A stretch of 64,000 bases of DNA from Alteromonas gilva (GTDB lineage Bacteria; Pseudomonadota; Gammaproteobacteria; Enterobacterales; Alteromonadaceae), in NCBI RefSeq assembly GCF_028595265.1, contig NZ_JAQQXP010000005.1, positions 69,962-133,961 of the forward strand, written 5' to 3'. The notes under the pieces are model-generated. The model was given only the letters and a program-made list of their open reading frames with translations, made no database searches and was not told the DNA's origin. Shown here in pieces: positions 36,289 to 46,041 of the stretch. Within the stretch, counting starts at the first letter, position 1; the number at the start of each line of letters is the position of its first letter. A program made the position numbers and the translations under genes.

Positions 36289-37794
36289 TTACCAGTATAT
36301 TTCGCCGCTTAGTGCAACCTGTCGGCTACGCTCCATAACAGCCAGCAAGCTGTGGGTTTTTTCGTGTACCCACTCCAACAGTTCCTGCTGCTCAGCCAGT
36401 TCGGCATCAAAAATAGATTTTTTGAGCAGGAGCAAGGCATTGAGCTCGTCAATACCAGTAAGAATATCTAACCAGGGCGCGCGAAAATGGCCCCGGCTGT
36501 CTTCAAATAGATCGGCCAGCAAAAAGCCGTTAAACAGGGTTTGCCGTAACAGCATTTCAACCGATGTATAGTTAGATGCATACATGCGGCGCTTGATTGG
36601 CATGGTTTGTTGTATGGTTTGCCAGCCTTGTGAGAGCCAGCCCTTGGCATGGTCCATCAAAGGTAGGTCATAATCCTGCGCCGAATTACGCCAGGGCTTC
36701 TCTTGTAACAACCGCGCAATATCAAGCTTTAACACCGATGGTTGTGACTGAAACAATCGGGTTGCCGGATCGTGGGCCTGCACTAAACCGGCCTGTCGTC
36801 CCTGCAGATAACTGAGCAGGGCCGGATACCGGGATAACTTTTTATTGAACAGGCTCTTTTTTGACAGTAACAAACGCAGGCTTTGCAGATCATCCTGCCA
36901 TAGCCAGTTATCAGCGTAGGCCAGCAGGTTTTTATGTAAGCGCAATAATTCCGGACACTGCAGCACCGGCAAATACAACGACACGGTTTGCAGTAACATA
37001 TGCACAGCCCTGGCGATTTCGGTGAGCATTTTAGTTGCGCCGGTTTCAAAATAACGGTGTTCATGCACTTGCCAGTGCTGCAGACCGCACTCCATCGCAC
37101 GGCAGAATGCAGCTTCGGTTGTGATGGTCTCGTCCAGAGGCAAAAAGTCAGGCAGTGATTGCACCTTATTACTGACACCGTGCAGGAGCTGGTAACCCTG
37201 AGCCGCCTTAGAGGTATCACTCAGGCGCACCGGCAGTGATACGGCAAGCTCACCGGCCAAATCAAATAATCGGCCTAGTTCACCTTGTTTTAACTCTAAT
37301 TCTATTTCGCACAGCGGCGCTTCGTTAGGCGGCGCAATTACACTGCCGCTATCAAAGACCAATTCGATTTCGGCATCATCATAGCGAATATCAAACACCG
37401 AGCGGGTAAAGTGAGTACCAAATTGTTTTTCCAACTGATCATTCAGCTGCTGAGCATTGGTTCCTTTCGGCCAGTTTACCTCACTGAATAAGGTCAGATC
37501 AGGGGTATCGTCAGTTAAGTCGACATTGTATTCCAACCTTTTATGCAAACCACCACTGACCTGCCCCTGGGTCTTAACCGTTTGCTCATAGCTGCCATTT
37601 TCGCCTCGCACACGCATGCCGATTTTATGTTGCTGAAACAAATGGTCGGCGGTGTCGTAGTAATCATTCAGAAGTTCTATCTGGCCTTTGTCTGCAACAG
37701 TGACACTTTGTTGGGTTAATGCAGGGAATATTGTTTTCTTTAGCGTGGGGAGCGGATCCTCACGCAGGACAAATTTAATTTCGGTTTCCGACAT
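36289..37794 (-). CDS. ygiF: CYTH-CHAD inorganic triphosphatase (YgiF-like)
   Basis: The N-terminal CYTH domain (about 1-200) begins MSETEIKFVLRED, matching the ExExK motif that binds triphosphate metals. The basic and acidic tunnel residues follow (GMRVRGENGSYEQTVKTQG, CEIELELKQG). The C-terminal CHAD domain (about 215-500) is all-helical with conserved His and Arg. E. coli YgiF hydrolyses inorganic triphosphate. I place the start at 37794 because the conserved domain begins there; in-frame ATG 37812 and TTG 37818 are alternatives, and none has a strong ribosome site. The total of 501 residues is longer than E. coli YgiF (433). Confidence 0.88.
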   Translation of the reverse strand: MSETEIKFVLREDPLPTLKKTIFPALTQQSVTVADKGQIELLNDYYDTADHLFQQHKIGMRVRGENGSYEQTVKTQGQVSGGLHKRLEYNVDLTDDTPDLTLFSEVNWPKGTNAQQLNDQLEKQFGTHFTRSVFDIRYDDAEIELVFDSGSVIAPPNEAPLCEIELELKQGELGRLFDLAGELAVSLPVRLSDTSKAAQGYQLLHGVSNKVQSLPDFLPLDETITTEAAFCRAMECGLQHWQVHEHRYFETGATKMLTEIARAVHMLLQTVSLYLPVLQCPELLRLHKNLLAYADNWLWQDDLQSLRLLLSKKSLFNKKLSRYPALLSYLQGRQAGLVQAHDPATRLFQSQPSVLKLDIARLLQEKPWRNSAQDYDLPLMDHAKGWLSQGWQTIQQTMPIKRRMYASNYTSVEMLLRQTLFNGFLLADLFEDSRGHFRAPWLDILTGIDELNALLLLKKSIFDAELAEQQELLEWVHEKTHSLLAVMERSRQVALSGEIYW

Positions 37795-37951
37795 GGGAAA
37801 ATTGATGCTCATCAGCAAATGCAGGACATGGCTGGTACATTACCTGCCACGTAATCTTTTAGCAATACTTACAGTTATCGCTATCCTACCCTTGCCTTTA
37901 GGCTGATCAGCCCCTAACATCAGGGAATATTTTCATGACGTTGAGAAAAAC

Positions 37952-38554
37952 ATGCGTTTGCTAACTCTTCTTTTTGGTCTGATAGTGTCTGCTTCGCCGG
38001 TTATGGCTCAGGACTCATCAACCACCAACATGCTCGACAGCGAGCACTACATTGCCGATGATTTATTCATTTTTATTCATTCGGGCCCGAGTCGTAATTA
38101 TCGGATATTAGGCTCAATCGAAGCTGGCGAACCGGTAACCGTTCTGGAAACGGACAGTGAGAATGAATTCACAAAAATCAACGACGCTGACGGTCGCGAG
38201 GGGTGGGTAGAAAGCCAGTACATCATCGATACTATTTCCCGTCGTGCGCAATTGCCGCAACTGAGCCAGCGACTGGCAGACAGCAGTGCACAACTGGATC
38301 GTATGCAGACACGCAATACCGCCATCGCACAAGATTTGGCTGGTGCACGACAACAAATTGCTGAGCTGGAAGCGGAGCTGGCAAATTCCCGCCAAACCAT
38401 TGCAGGTCTGGAGGGACAGATCAGCAAACAAGATGATATAGAGCGCTATCGAATGTTTAGCTACGGCGGCATTGTGGCGGGAGCGGGATTATTGATTGGC
38501 ATTCTGGTTACGTTTATTCCCAAACGGCGTCGCCGCAATGACTCCTGGATGTAA
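37952..38554 (+). CDS. ygiM: SH3-domain membrane protein (YgiM/TIGR04211)
   Basis: A 200-residue protein with a signal peptide (to about residue 20, VMAQ). A bacterial SH3 domain follows (about 33-93, FIHSGPSRNYRILGSIEAGE), then a coiled coil (about 98-157) and one membrane helix (about 163-183) with a basic tail (PKRRRRNDSWM). This is the TIGR04211/YgiM layout. It is probably anchored with its SH3 domain in the periplasm, possibly near the cell wall. Function is not established. It is divergent from ygiF. Confidence 0.9.
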   Translation: MRLLTLLFGLIVSASPVMAQDSSTTNMLDSEHYIADDLFIFIHSGPSRNYRILGSIEAGEPVTVLETDSENEFTKINDADGREGWVESQYIIDTISRRAQLPQLSQRLADSSAQLDRMQTRNTAIAQDLAGARQQIAELEAELANSRQTIAGLEGQISKQDDIERYRMFSYGGIVAGAGLLIGILVTFIPKRRRRNDSWM

Positions 38555-38612
38555 CATAAGCTAAGCGCGGTATTCTACCGGCTGTGATTTAACAACGACT
38601 GAAACGCAATAT

Positions 38613-38642
38613 AAAAAGGGCGCCTGATGAGGCGCCCTTTTA
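38613..38642. terminator. Bidirectional terminator between ygiM and putA
   Basis: A 10 bp GC-rich stem (AAAGGGCGCC/GGCGCCCTTT) with a 6-base loop sits between two convergent genes and has A and T runs on its flanks. Confidence 0.9.
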
Positions 38643-38667
38643 GTTTTTATGAGAGTTACCCAACCAA

Positions 38668-41600
38668 TCAGTCGTCTTCGTCTACCAATGTCATCAGAGA
38701 CGTATTACCCCCTGATGCGGTGGTATCTACGCTAATGGTTTTCTCAGTAATGAGTCGCTGAATAAGCTTATCGTTATACTCGGCGGTAATCACCGGCAGT
38801 ATCGCGCCCTCACGCTCAGCCAGCATTGCTGCTATCTGGGCAGTACGTTCGGTACCACTGTCAACCACGACGCCAGCAAGCTTTTCTTCCATCAATAGCG
38901 CGCTCATGTGACTGAGTTTCGCTACCTGGAATACCGCATCCGGCGCACCACAGGATTTAAATTTCTCTTTTACTGCCAGCGCTTCTTCGTAGAACAAATC
39001 AGACACGACAGAAACTACGCAGTTTCCGGTCGCCAGCGCGGTGACGATTGACAACATCCAGTATTCGAATGTTACCTCTTTATCCGCAAAACAAACCAGT
39101 ATGCCACGCGGCTCCAGGTAAAGTTTATTCGACTCACCCGTTGGCCCCGGCAGTATGGTCGGCTTGCCGAGTTTCTTATCTATACTGATAAGCTGTGAGC
39201 GGGCCGATGCCAGCGTCCGGTTAAGGTCGTCAGCCAACTCTTCGACACTGTCAACGGTAGCCAGTTTGGCCAGTAACTGACGTACTTTGGATATCCGCTC
39301 ATTCAGCGGTGTATGACGCCACGCCTCTTCGGTATCGGTGGCATTTTTCATAATGCTGGCCGCTTCCTCGGACTGTTTTTCTCCGCCAAGCAGTGCATCA
39401 TCGATGTTCTCTGGCTCATCAAGAATGGTGGGCTTAGGCGTTGCCTTTTCCATCATCAGGCGAGGCAGATAGTTGGGACCACCAGCTTTTGGTCCGGTAC
39501 CCGACAGACCGCGACCGCCAAAGGGTTGAACACCAACAATGGCGCCAATCATGTTGCGGTTTATGTATACATTACCGACCCGGCTACGGCCGGCCAGCTC
39601 ATAAGCCCGTTCCTCAATGCGTGAGTGTACACCCATGGTGAGCCCGTACCCGGTGTCATTGATTTGCTTGAGCACGTTGTCGAGGTTCTTACCTTTAAAC
39701 CGCACCACATGTACTACCGGGCCGAAAACTTCGCGCTTAAGAACACTGAGATCTTCAATCTCATACAGCGTGGGCGGGTAGAAGGTACCGTCCTTAGCAT
39801 GCTCAGGAAGTTCAGACTGGAACAACAGCTTGCCGTTGTCCTGCATATACTCTTCGTGCTCTTTCAATGCCGCCAGCGCTTTCTTATCGATCACCGGGCC
39901 AACATCGGTGCTGAGCCAGGCCGGATCATCAATAGTAAGCTCTTTTACTGCACCGCTGAGCATTTTAATCAGGTTGTCAGCTATGTCTTCCTGTACAAAC
40001 ATTACCCGTAACGCAGAGCAGCGCTGCCCGGCACTTTGGAAACCCGAATGGATAACATCATCCACTACCTGCTCAGGTAGTGCAGTCGAATCGACAATCA
40101 TACAGTTCTGACCGCCGGTTTCGGCAATCAGTGGTACCTGTTCGCCGCCGCGCTGAGCCAGCGTTTTAGAAATATAGGTTCCGGTTTGTGTAGAACCGGT
40201 AAACATGACCGCTTTTATACGCTCGTCCGGTAACAGTACCTTACCAACATCAGGGCCCTTGGCGACAATCAACTGCAATGCGTTGTCAGGTAAGCCGACC
40301 GAGCGCATCATTTCTACCGCTCTTGTCGCAATCATGCTGGTTTGCTCTGCGGGTTTGGCTACAACGGTATTGCCCGTTGCCAATGCTGCGACCACCTGGC
40401 CCATAAAAATGGCCAGCGGGAAGTTCCACGGACTAATACACAGCACAACGCCGCGTGATACCAGGCGTTCGTCCTGCCCCAGCTCCACAGACCGGGCCGC
40501 ATAATAACGGCAGAAGTCTACGGCCTCGCGCACTTCGTCAATGGAGTCCTGTGCCACTTTACCGGCTTCGCGAATACAAATGGCAATAAGCTCATCCATA
40601 TGGCGTTCCAGCGAGTCGGCAATCTGGTTGAGCACAATGGCCCGCTCACTCATAGAGCGCTCTGACCATTCTTTATAACCCTTGTGAGCATTGTCGAGCG
40701 CCTGTTTTATTGCCGCCTCATCAGCATAATGATGATAACCCACAATATCGTTCAGATTCGCCGGATTACGCACCGCTACAGCGTTGTCGGGCAATGCATC
40801 CTCATTCACAACATACTGACGCGCCCACCGGCTCAGATTGTACTTAAGGGTATTAACCGTATTCAGGTCAGTCAGATCCATGCCTTTTGAGTTAACCCGC
40901 TCAGGGGCATACAAATCTGACGCCTGGTTGATTTGTTTGTTGTAGCGGTACGTTAACCGTTGGGTGATTTCGACCGGATCTTCCAGCAACGCTTCAACGG
41001 GCTTACTATCATCAACGATCGCATTCACAAACGACGAGTTGGCGCCGTTTTCCAATAAACGACGAACCAGATAAGCAAGGAGATCTTCGTGTACACCAAC
41101 AGGTGCATACACCCGACACTGAATGTGTTCTTCTGTTACCACCTGGTCATACAAGGTGTCGCCCATGCCATGCAGGCACTGAAACTCAAACCCTTTCTTA
41201 TCATCGCCGGCCAGCTCAACAATCACCGATGCGGTATACGCATTGTGAGTGGCAAACTGCGGATAAATGGTGTCACGATATTCCAATAGCTGGTTTGCAC
41301 AGGCATGGTAAGACACATCCGTTGACGATTTACGGGTAAATACCGGAAAGGCATCGACACCGGCCAGTTGCGTGACCTTAATTTCGGTATCCCAGTACGC
41401 GCCTTTTACCAACCGCACCATCATTTTACGACCTACATCGACGGTGAGTTCCCGAAGCCATTCGATAACGTGTATGGCGCGTTTTTGATAGGCCTGTACC
41501 GCCAGTCCAAAACCTTCCCAGCCCTGTAAGTCCGGGTCGCGAAAGACTTTTTCGATGATGTCCAGCGAGGTCTCCAGCCGATCAGCTTCTTCAGCGTCGA

Positions 41601-42468
41601 CAGTCAGACCAATATCGTACTCCTTGGCCATCATGCACAACGCTTTAAGCTTAGCGGGAATTTCTTCCATGGCACGTTCGTAATGAGAGAATTCAAAGCG
41701 TGGATGAATGGCCGACAATTTTACCGAAATACCCGGCGATTTGCGCGGCCCTCTGCCTGCTGCGGCTTTACCAATTACCTTGATGGCTTTGACATAGGCC
41801 TCATAATAGCGGTCGGCATCATGGGACGTGCGGGCACCTTCGCCCAACATATCATATGAATAAACATAGCCCTTTTTTTCTTTTTCCTGAGCACGCTCTA
41901 CCGCATCTTCAATGGTTTCGCCCATAACAAACTGGCGTCCCATAACACGCATTGCTATATTCATTGCGCGACGAATTACCGGCTCACCGAGGCGGCCTAA
42001 GGTTTTTTTCAACAAGCCAAACTGTTCGCTTTTACGCTTGTCGGCATAGTTAACCATGTTGCCGGTAAACAATAATCCCCAGGAAGACGCGTTCACAAAG
42101 AGTGATTCACTGTTGCCTAAATGCGGCGTCCACTGACCTTTAGATAATTTGTCGCGGATCAGTTCATCCTGGGTCTCTTTATCCGGTACACGCAGCAACG
42201 CTTCGGCAAGACACATGAGTACTACCCCTTCAGAGGTCGACAACGAATATTCATTAAGCAGCGCGTCTACGCCGCCGTGACCTTCCTGATCGCGTCGAAT
42301 CTTTAATACCATCCTGCGGGCCCGCTCCCAGGCGCGACTGCGCGCCCGCGGGTTGACTTCTGCTATTGGCAGGATTTGGTCGACCGCGTCAGTCTCGGGA
42401 ATTCGATAATAGTCTCGAATCAACTGGCGGACCGGGCTTTCGGTAGTAAACGTGTTTTTAGTTAACAT
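38668..42468 (-). CDS. putA: Bifunctional proline dehydrogenase / P5C dehydrogenase
   Basis: A 1266-residue enzyme that oxidises proline to glutamate in two steps. The FAD-linked proline dehydrogenase barrel lies at about 130-460 (SVKLSAIHPRFE, MVRLVKGAYWD, FATHNAYT). The NAD-linked aldehyde dehydrogenase lies at about 555-1030, with ETGGQN and catalytic Cys in SAGQRCSALR. A C-terminal ALDH-like region (about 1090-1240) follows. It begins directly with the helical arm (LTKNTFTTESPVRQLIRDYY) and lacks the N-terminal ribbon-helix-helix DNA-binding domain of E. coli PutA (1320 residues), so it should not repress its own gene. No putP lies nearby. Confidence 0.95.
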   Translation of the reverse strand: MLTKNTFTTESPVRQLIRDYYRIPETDAVDQILPIAEVNPRARSRAWERARRMVLKIRRDQEGHGGVDALLNEYSLSTSEGVVLMCLAEALLRVPDKETQDELIRDKLSKGQWTPHLGNSESLFVNASSWGLLFTGNMVNYADKRKSEQFGLLKKTLGRLGEPVIRRAMNIAMRVMGRQFVMGETIEDAVERAQEKEKKGYVYSYDMLGEGARTSHDADRYYEAYVKAIKVIGKAAAGRGPRKSPGISVKLSAIHPRFEFSHYERAMEEIPAKLKALCMMAKEYDIGLTVDAEEADRLETSLDIIEKVFRDPDLQGWEGFGLAVQAYQKRAIHVIEWLRELTVDVGRKMMVRLVKGAYWDTEIKVTQLAGVDAFPVFTRKSSTDVSYHACANQLLEYRDTIYPQFATHNAYTASVIVELAGDDKKGFEFQCLHGMGDTLYDQVVTEEHIQCRVYAPVGVHEDLLAYLVRRLLENGANSSFVNAIVDDSKPVEALLEDPVEITQRLTYRYNKQINQASDLYAPERVNSKGMDLTDLNTVNTLKYNLSRWARQYVVNEDALPDNAVAVRNPANLNDIVGYHHYADEAAIKQALDNAHKGYKEWSERSMSERAIVLNQIADSLERHMDELIAICIREAGKVAQDSIDEVREAVDFCRYYAARSVELGQDERLVSRGVVLCISPWNFPLAIFMGQVVAALATGNTVVAKPAEQTSMIATRAVEMMRSVGLPDNALQLIVAKGPDVGKVLLPDERIKAVMFTGSTQTGTYISKTLAQRGGEQVPLIAETGGQNCMIVDSTALPEQVVDDVIHSGFQSAGQRCSALRVMFVQEDIADNLIKMLSGAVKELTIDDPAWLSTDVGPVIDKKALAALKEHEEYMQDNGKLLFQSELPEHAKDGTFYPPTLYEIEDLSVLKREVFGPVVHVVRFKGKNLDNVLKQINDTGYGLTMGVHSRIEERAYELAGRSRVGNVYINRNMIGAIVGVQPFGGRGLSGTGPKAGGPNYLPRLMMEKATPKPTILDEPENIDDALLGGEKQSEEAASIMKNATDTEEAWRHTPLNERISKVRQLLAKLATVDSVEELADDLNRTLASARSQLISIDKKLGKPTILPGPTGESNKLYLEPRGILVCFADKEVTFEYWMLSIVTALATGNCVVSVVSDLFYEEALAVKEKFKSCGAPDAVFQVAKLSHMSALLMEEKLAGVVVDSGTERTAQIAAMLAEREGAILPVITAEYNDKLIQRLITEKTISVDTTASGGNTSLMTLVDEDD

Positions 42469-42768
42469 TGAACCCCTTGTATACTTTCATTCGTAATAAA
42501 ATTAATATGGTCACCAAATTTAAACGCGGTAATAGGAATACAGATCACTGCGCGCCCGGCTTTACCGGTTTCGCTGTTGTTAATGGTAATGTGGATGGCA
42601 ACTCTCCCGCATTTTACCGGGAACAAAAAAACTGTAAACAACAGTATCATTAATGCCACATTAACCGGCGTACACTAAAGCGTCAAGGCAGCCTGGACGC
42701 ATTACATAGCAATGCGATGTTCAGCAGTGACTGCCTCTGGCAGACAATCCATGACTAAGGAGCGAGCA

Positions 42769-44484
42769 ATGCAAAGCCGAGCAGGAAAAATAACCCTCTG
42801 GTTGATAGTGATTCTGATAACGCCGATAGTGCTTTACTGGCTATTCGCTAACACCGTAATAAAGAGTGTTTTAGAATCACAGCTTTCCGAGGCCCATGGT
42901 GCAGAGGTGAATATCACCGACGTCAGTCATAGCCTGTTCCCTGTTACCGTTGACATTGACACCATTCAGTTTACCGATGCCAGAGACCCACTTCGCAATC
43001 AATTAGTCGTCGGCAACATGCGCGGTGATGTAGACGTCATGGCATTATTGAATGACCAACTCATTATGAATCAATTGTCGATTCTTGATGTGGCATTTAA
43101 TCAGCCACGTCAAAGTCGCGGTGAGGTATTACGCCAGCCAACCGGGAAAAGCTTTGATACGCTGTTAAGTGAAGCCAAAGAAGCCTTACCTGAAGTAGAT
43201 GAACTGCTCGAGCGTTCACCGCTGAAAACCACCGCAGCGGTTCAAAATGCCCAACAAACCTATGCCGTCTATGCCGATGAACTACAGAACGATTACCAGC
43301 AACTGCCCGATAAGGCGCGTCTGGACTACTATAAAAAGCAAGTAAAACAGCTCTTAGAAACCGACTATAAAAGCCCGGCAGAACTGGCCAAGGCCAAAGA
43401 AGCTTTCGATGCATTAAAACAAGAAATCCGTGCCGATAAGGCGCTTGTGACTAATTTTAAAGAAAAAGCCTCAACGGCCAGAAAAGCCCTGTCAGCGTCA
43501 CTGCAAGAACTAAAAACAGCGCCCCAGCAAGACTATGCATTACTACAGGGTATCTACGCTGGCGATCACGCGGCGCTCTCGCAATTAACTGAGGCCGTGT
43601 TTGGCGATAAGGCAGCCCAGTACAATAGTTACCTGTTTACTGCATTTGACCTTATCGTGCCGCTACTTAAGGGCGGCGATGATAATACCGAGACGGCCAC
43701 TGACGCAGGCTCGCCCCTGCAAGTGTTAATCCGTAAAGCCAACGTATCGGTGAACTGGCAGGATACGCTGCTGACCGGCGACTGGGAAAATATCACTAAC
43801 GTACACAGTATTTTCGGCAACCCCACTACGTTTTTGCTGAACTCGGTCGCTGATGGTAAACAGTCATTCACCACCAAAGGACAGTTCTTTCTCGACGAGA
43901 ATGGATTAGATGCCAGTCAGACATGGCAAATTGCCGGCCTGCTGCTGGAGAGTATCAGGTTGAGCGACAACGCAAAGCTCGACGCATCCATCAAACAAGC
44001 GCTGCTGGCCACTGCCGGCTCATTAACCATTACCGACAACGCATTGGATGGCAGCGGGAGCATCGACCTGACAAAACTCGCCATGGCGGCCACTGGTAGT
44101 AACAAAATTACCAGAGCGGTGGCTGATCTGTTGGGCAGCCTGTCGAGTCTGGATATACAAATGGATATAAGTGGCTCTTTAAATGCGCCTGATTTTGGCT
44201 TTTCATCGGATTTGGACAACCAGTTAGCAGGCGCTGCTCTGGCCACTCTGAGCGCCTCACAACAGGATAAACTCGATGAACTCAACCGCAAATTACAAAG
44301 CATGGTAGGCGAGCAAAATGACATGCTGAGCAGTGAACTTGGCGATATCAACACCTGGATTAAAGCATCCCAAAACGATGAAGCCGCCTTGCAGGAATTA
44401 CTCCAGGCATCATTGAAAAATGTCGTCGACAAGCAAAAAGACAAACTACTTAATAAACTGTTCGACAAACTGAATGGACGTTAG
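42769..44484 (+). CDS. TIGR03545-like membrane protein of unknown function
   Basis: A 571-residue protein with one N-terminal membrane helix (about 9-27) and a large, probably periplasmic, part. The segment after the helix (VNITDVSHSLFPVTVDIDTI, then NQLVVGNMRGDVDVMALLN) resembles TIGR03545 and AsmA-like proteins. The centre is coiled-coil (about 160-260), and the C-terminus is amphipathic helix. The ATG at 42769 is chosen because AAGGAG lies six bases upstream; the frame is open further out. It precedes the ftsB block by 40 bp. The usual TIGR03546 partner of this family was not seen in the window. Confidence 0.7.
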   Translation: MQSRAGKITLWLIVILITPIVLYWLFANTVIKSVLESQLSEAHGAEVNITDVSHSLFPVTVDIDTIQFTDARDPLRNQLVVGNMRGDVDVMALLNDQLIMNQLSILDVAFNQPRQSRGEVLRQPTGKSFDTLLSEAKEALPEVDELLERSPLKTTAAVQNAQQTYAVYADELQNDYQQLPDKARLDYYKKQVKQLLETDYKSPAELAKAKEAFDALKQEIRADKALVTNFKEKASTARKALSASLQELKTAPQQDYALLQGIYAGDHAALSQLTEAVFGDKAAQYNSYLFTAFDLIVPLLKGGDDNTETATDAGSPLQVLIRKANVSVNWQDTLLTGDWENITNVHSIFGNPTTFLLNSVADGKQSFTTKGQFFLDENGLDASQTWQIAGLLLESIRLSDNAKLDASIKQALLATAGSLTITDNALDGSGSIDLTKLAMAATGSNKITRAVADLLGSLSSLDIQMDISGSLNAPDFGFSSDLDNQLAGAALATLSASQQDKLDELNRKLQSMVGEQNDMLSSELGDINTWIKASQNDEAALQELLQASLKNVVDKQKDKLLNKLFDKLNGR

Positions 44485-44524
44485 TCCGTCACAACGGCAT
44501 AATACCTGACGGATTTTAATTACA

Positions 44525-44827
44525 TTGGGTTTTCTTGTGTGGCGAGATAGGCTGATTTTACTGGTTCTGGTGATAATGCTCAGTGCATTACAATATCGCC
44601 TGTGGCTGGGTAAAAACAGCGTGTCAGATTACCTTGCCAAGCAACAGGAAGTCGAAAAGCAACGTCGTCAAAATGCGAACCTGGTACAGCGCAATGCGCT
44701 GCTTAAAGCCGATATTAATGACTTAACTATAGGCCTGGAAGCCGTAGAAGAGCGCGCCAGAAACGAGCTGGGCTTAATTAAGCGTGGCGAAACCTTTTAC
44801 CGCATTTTGCCCCCTGAAGAAGAATAA
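44525..44827 (+). CDS. ftsB: Cell division protein FtsB
   Basis: A 100-residue bitopic membrane protein of the FtsQBL divisome subcomplex. It has an N-terminal membrane helix (about 10-25, ending LQYRLWLGKNSV), a coiled coil (about 32-72), and the conserved RARNELGLIKRGETFYRILP tail. The start is probably the TTG at 44525; a GTG at 44537 is also possible. It is followed three bases later by ispD, the order found across gammaproteobacteria. Confidence 0.95.
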   Translation: MGFLVWRDRLILLVLVIMLSALQYRLWLGKNSVSDYLAKQQEVEKQRRQNANLVQRNALLKADINDLTIGLEAVEERARNELGLIKRGETFYRILPPEEE

Positions 44828-44830
44828 TAC

Positions 44831-45565
44831 ATGACCATCAGTAAGGTTGTTGCCGTTGTTCCTGCGGCAGGGGTGGGGTCGCGAATGCAAGCCGATCGCC
44901 CTAAACAGTACTTAACCATCGGCGACCAGACTATCCTTGAACATACGCTGTTAAAACTGGCGGCACACCCTGACATCACGCGCGTTATCGTGGCATTAAG
45001 CCCCGGTGATGACTACTTTTCGACACTGGCGGTCAGCAACGCACCCTGGTTAACAACAGTTAACGGGGGCGATTCCCGGGCCGATTCGGTGCGCAACGCC
45101 CTTAGCACACTGGCAGATGATGAATGGGCATTGGTGCACGATGCAGCGCGTCCTTGTGTCAACCATGACGATCTTGACCAGCTCATTGCGATGACCCGAC
45201 GACCTGGCTTTGGCGGTGCAATTTTAGCCACACCGGTACGCGATACCATGAAACGGGCTTTATCCGGGGCGACAGCCCAGCCAGTCGTGGCGCATACCGA
45301 AAACCGCGACAACTTATGGCATGCGTTAACGCCACAACTGTTTCCGGCACAGGCACTGCTGCAGGCTATCGATAGTGCGCTGGCTGCGGGCGTAACGGTT
45401 ACCGATGAAGCCTCCGCGATGGAGTTCGCTGGCCATCAGGTAATGTTACTCGACAGCGATCCGGCGAATATTAAAATTACCCGCCCTGCAGACTTACCCC
45501 TCGCCCGGTTTTATTTACAACAAAGTCTCATGGAGACTTCTCAAACAGGTAACCTTTCACAATGA
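44831..45565 (+). CDS. ispD: 2-C-methyl-D-erythritol 4-phosphate cytidylyltransferase
   Basis: A 244-residue MEP-pathway enzyme that couples MEP with CTP. It has the nucleotide-binding PAAGVGSRMQADRPKQYL N-terminus, VHDAARPCV, and TDEASAMEFAG near the C-terminus. It overlaps ispF by four bases. Confidence 0.96.
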   Translation: MTISKVVAVVPAAGVGSRMQADRPKQYLTIGDQTILEHTLLKLAAHPDITRVIVALSPGDDYFSTLAVSNAPWLTTVNGGDSRADSVRNALSTLADDEWALVHDAARPCVNHDDLDQLIAMTRRPGFGGAILATPVRDTMKRALSGATAQPVVAHTENRDNLWHALTPQLFPAQALLQAIDSALAAGVTVTDEASAMEFAGHQVMLLDSDPANIKITRPADLPLARFYLQQSLMETSQTGNLSQ

Positions 45566-46041
45566 GAATTGGTCATGGCTATGACGTACATAAATTTGGC
45601 GGCAACGGCCCCATAATCATAGGCGGAGTGAGCATTGATTACGACTATGGTTTGCTCGCTCATTCCGATGGTGATGTATTGATACACGCGCTGTGCGATG
45701 CCTTGCTTGGCGCCGCGGCGCTGGGCGATATCGGCAAACACTTCCCTGATACCGACAGTGCCTTTGCGGGTGCCGATAGTCGCGATCTGTTACGACAGGT
45801 CATTGCGCAACTTCGGGCACTGGGTTACCAACTGGTTAACGCCGACATGACCATTATTGCTCAGGCCCCAAAGATGGCACCTCACATCGATTCGATGCGC
45901 CATATACTGGCCACTGATTGCAACGTTGAATATGACCAAATCAATGTAAAAGCCACCACCACAGAAAAATTAGGCTTTACCGGACGTAAAGAAGGGATAG
46001 CGGCCCATGCCGTAGTGCTCATTACGGCGGCAGCCAAATGA
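45562..46041 (+). CDS. ispF: 2-C-methyl-D-erythritol 2,4-cyclodiphosphate synthase
   Basis: A 159-residue MEP-pathway enzyme that cyclises CDP-ME 2-phosphate. Zinc ligands lie in GHGYDVHKFG and LLAHSDGDVLIHALCDALLGA, followed by the conserved DIGKHFPDTD and TTTEKLGFTGRKEGI segments. Its ATG overlaps the ispD stop, and its stop overlaps the truD start, so translation of all three is probably coupled. Confidence 0.97.
   Translation: MRIGHGYDVHKFGGNGPIIIGGVSIDYDYGLLAHSDGDVLIHALCDALLGAAALGDIGKHFPDTDSAFAGADSRDLLRQVIAQLRALGYQLVNADMTIIAQAPKMAPHIDSMRHILATDCNVEYDQINVKATTTEKLGFTGRKEGIAAHAVVLITAAAK

Noticed and set aside
42712..42768. Longer N-terminus for the TIGR03545-like protein
   Set aside because: The AAGGAG site before the ATG at 42769 and the membrane helix right after it favour the later start.
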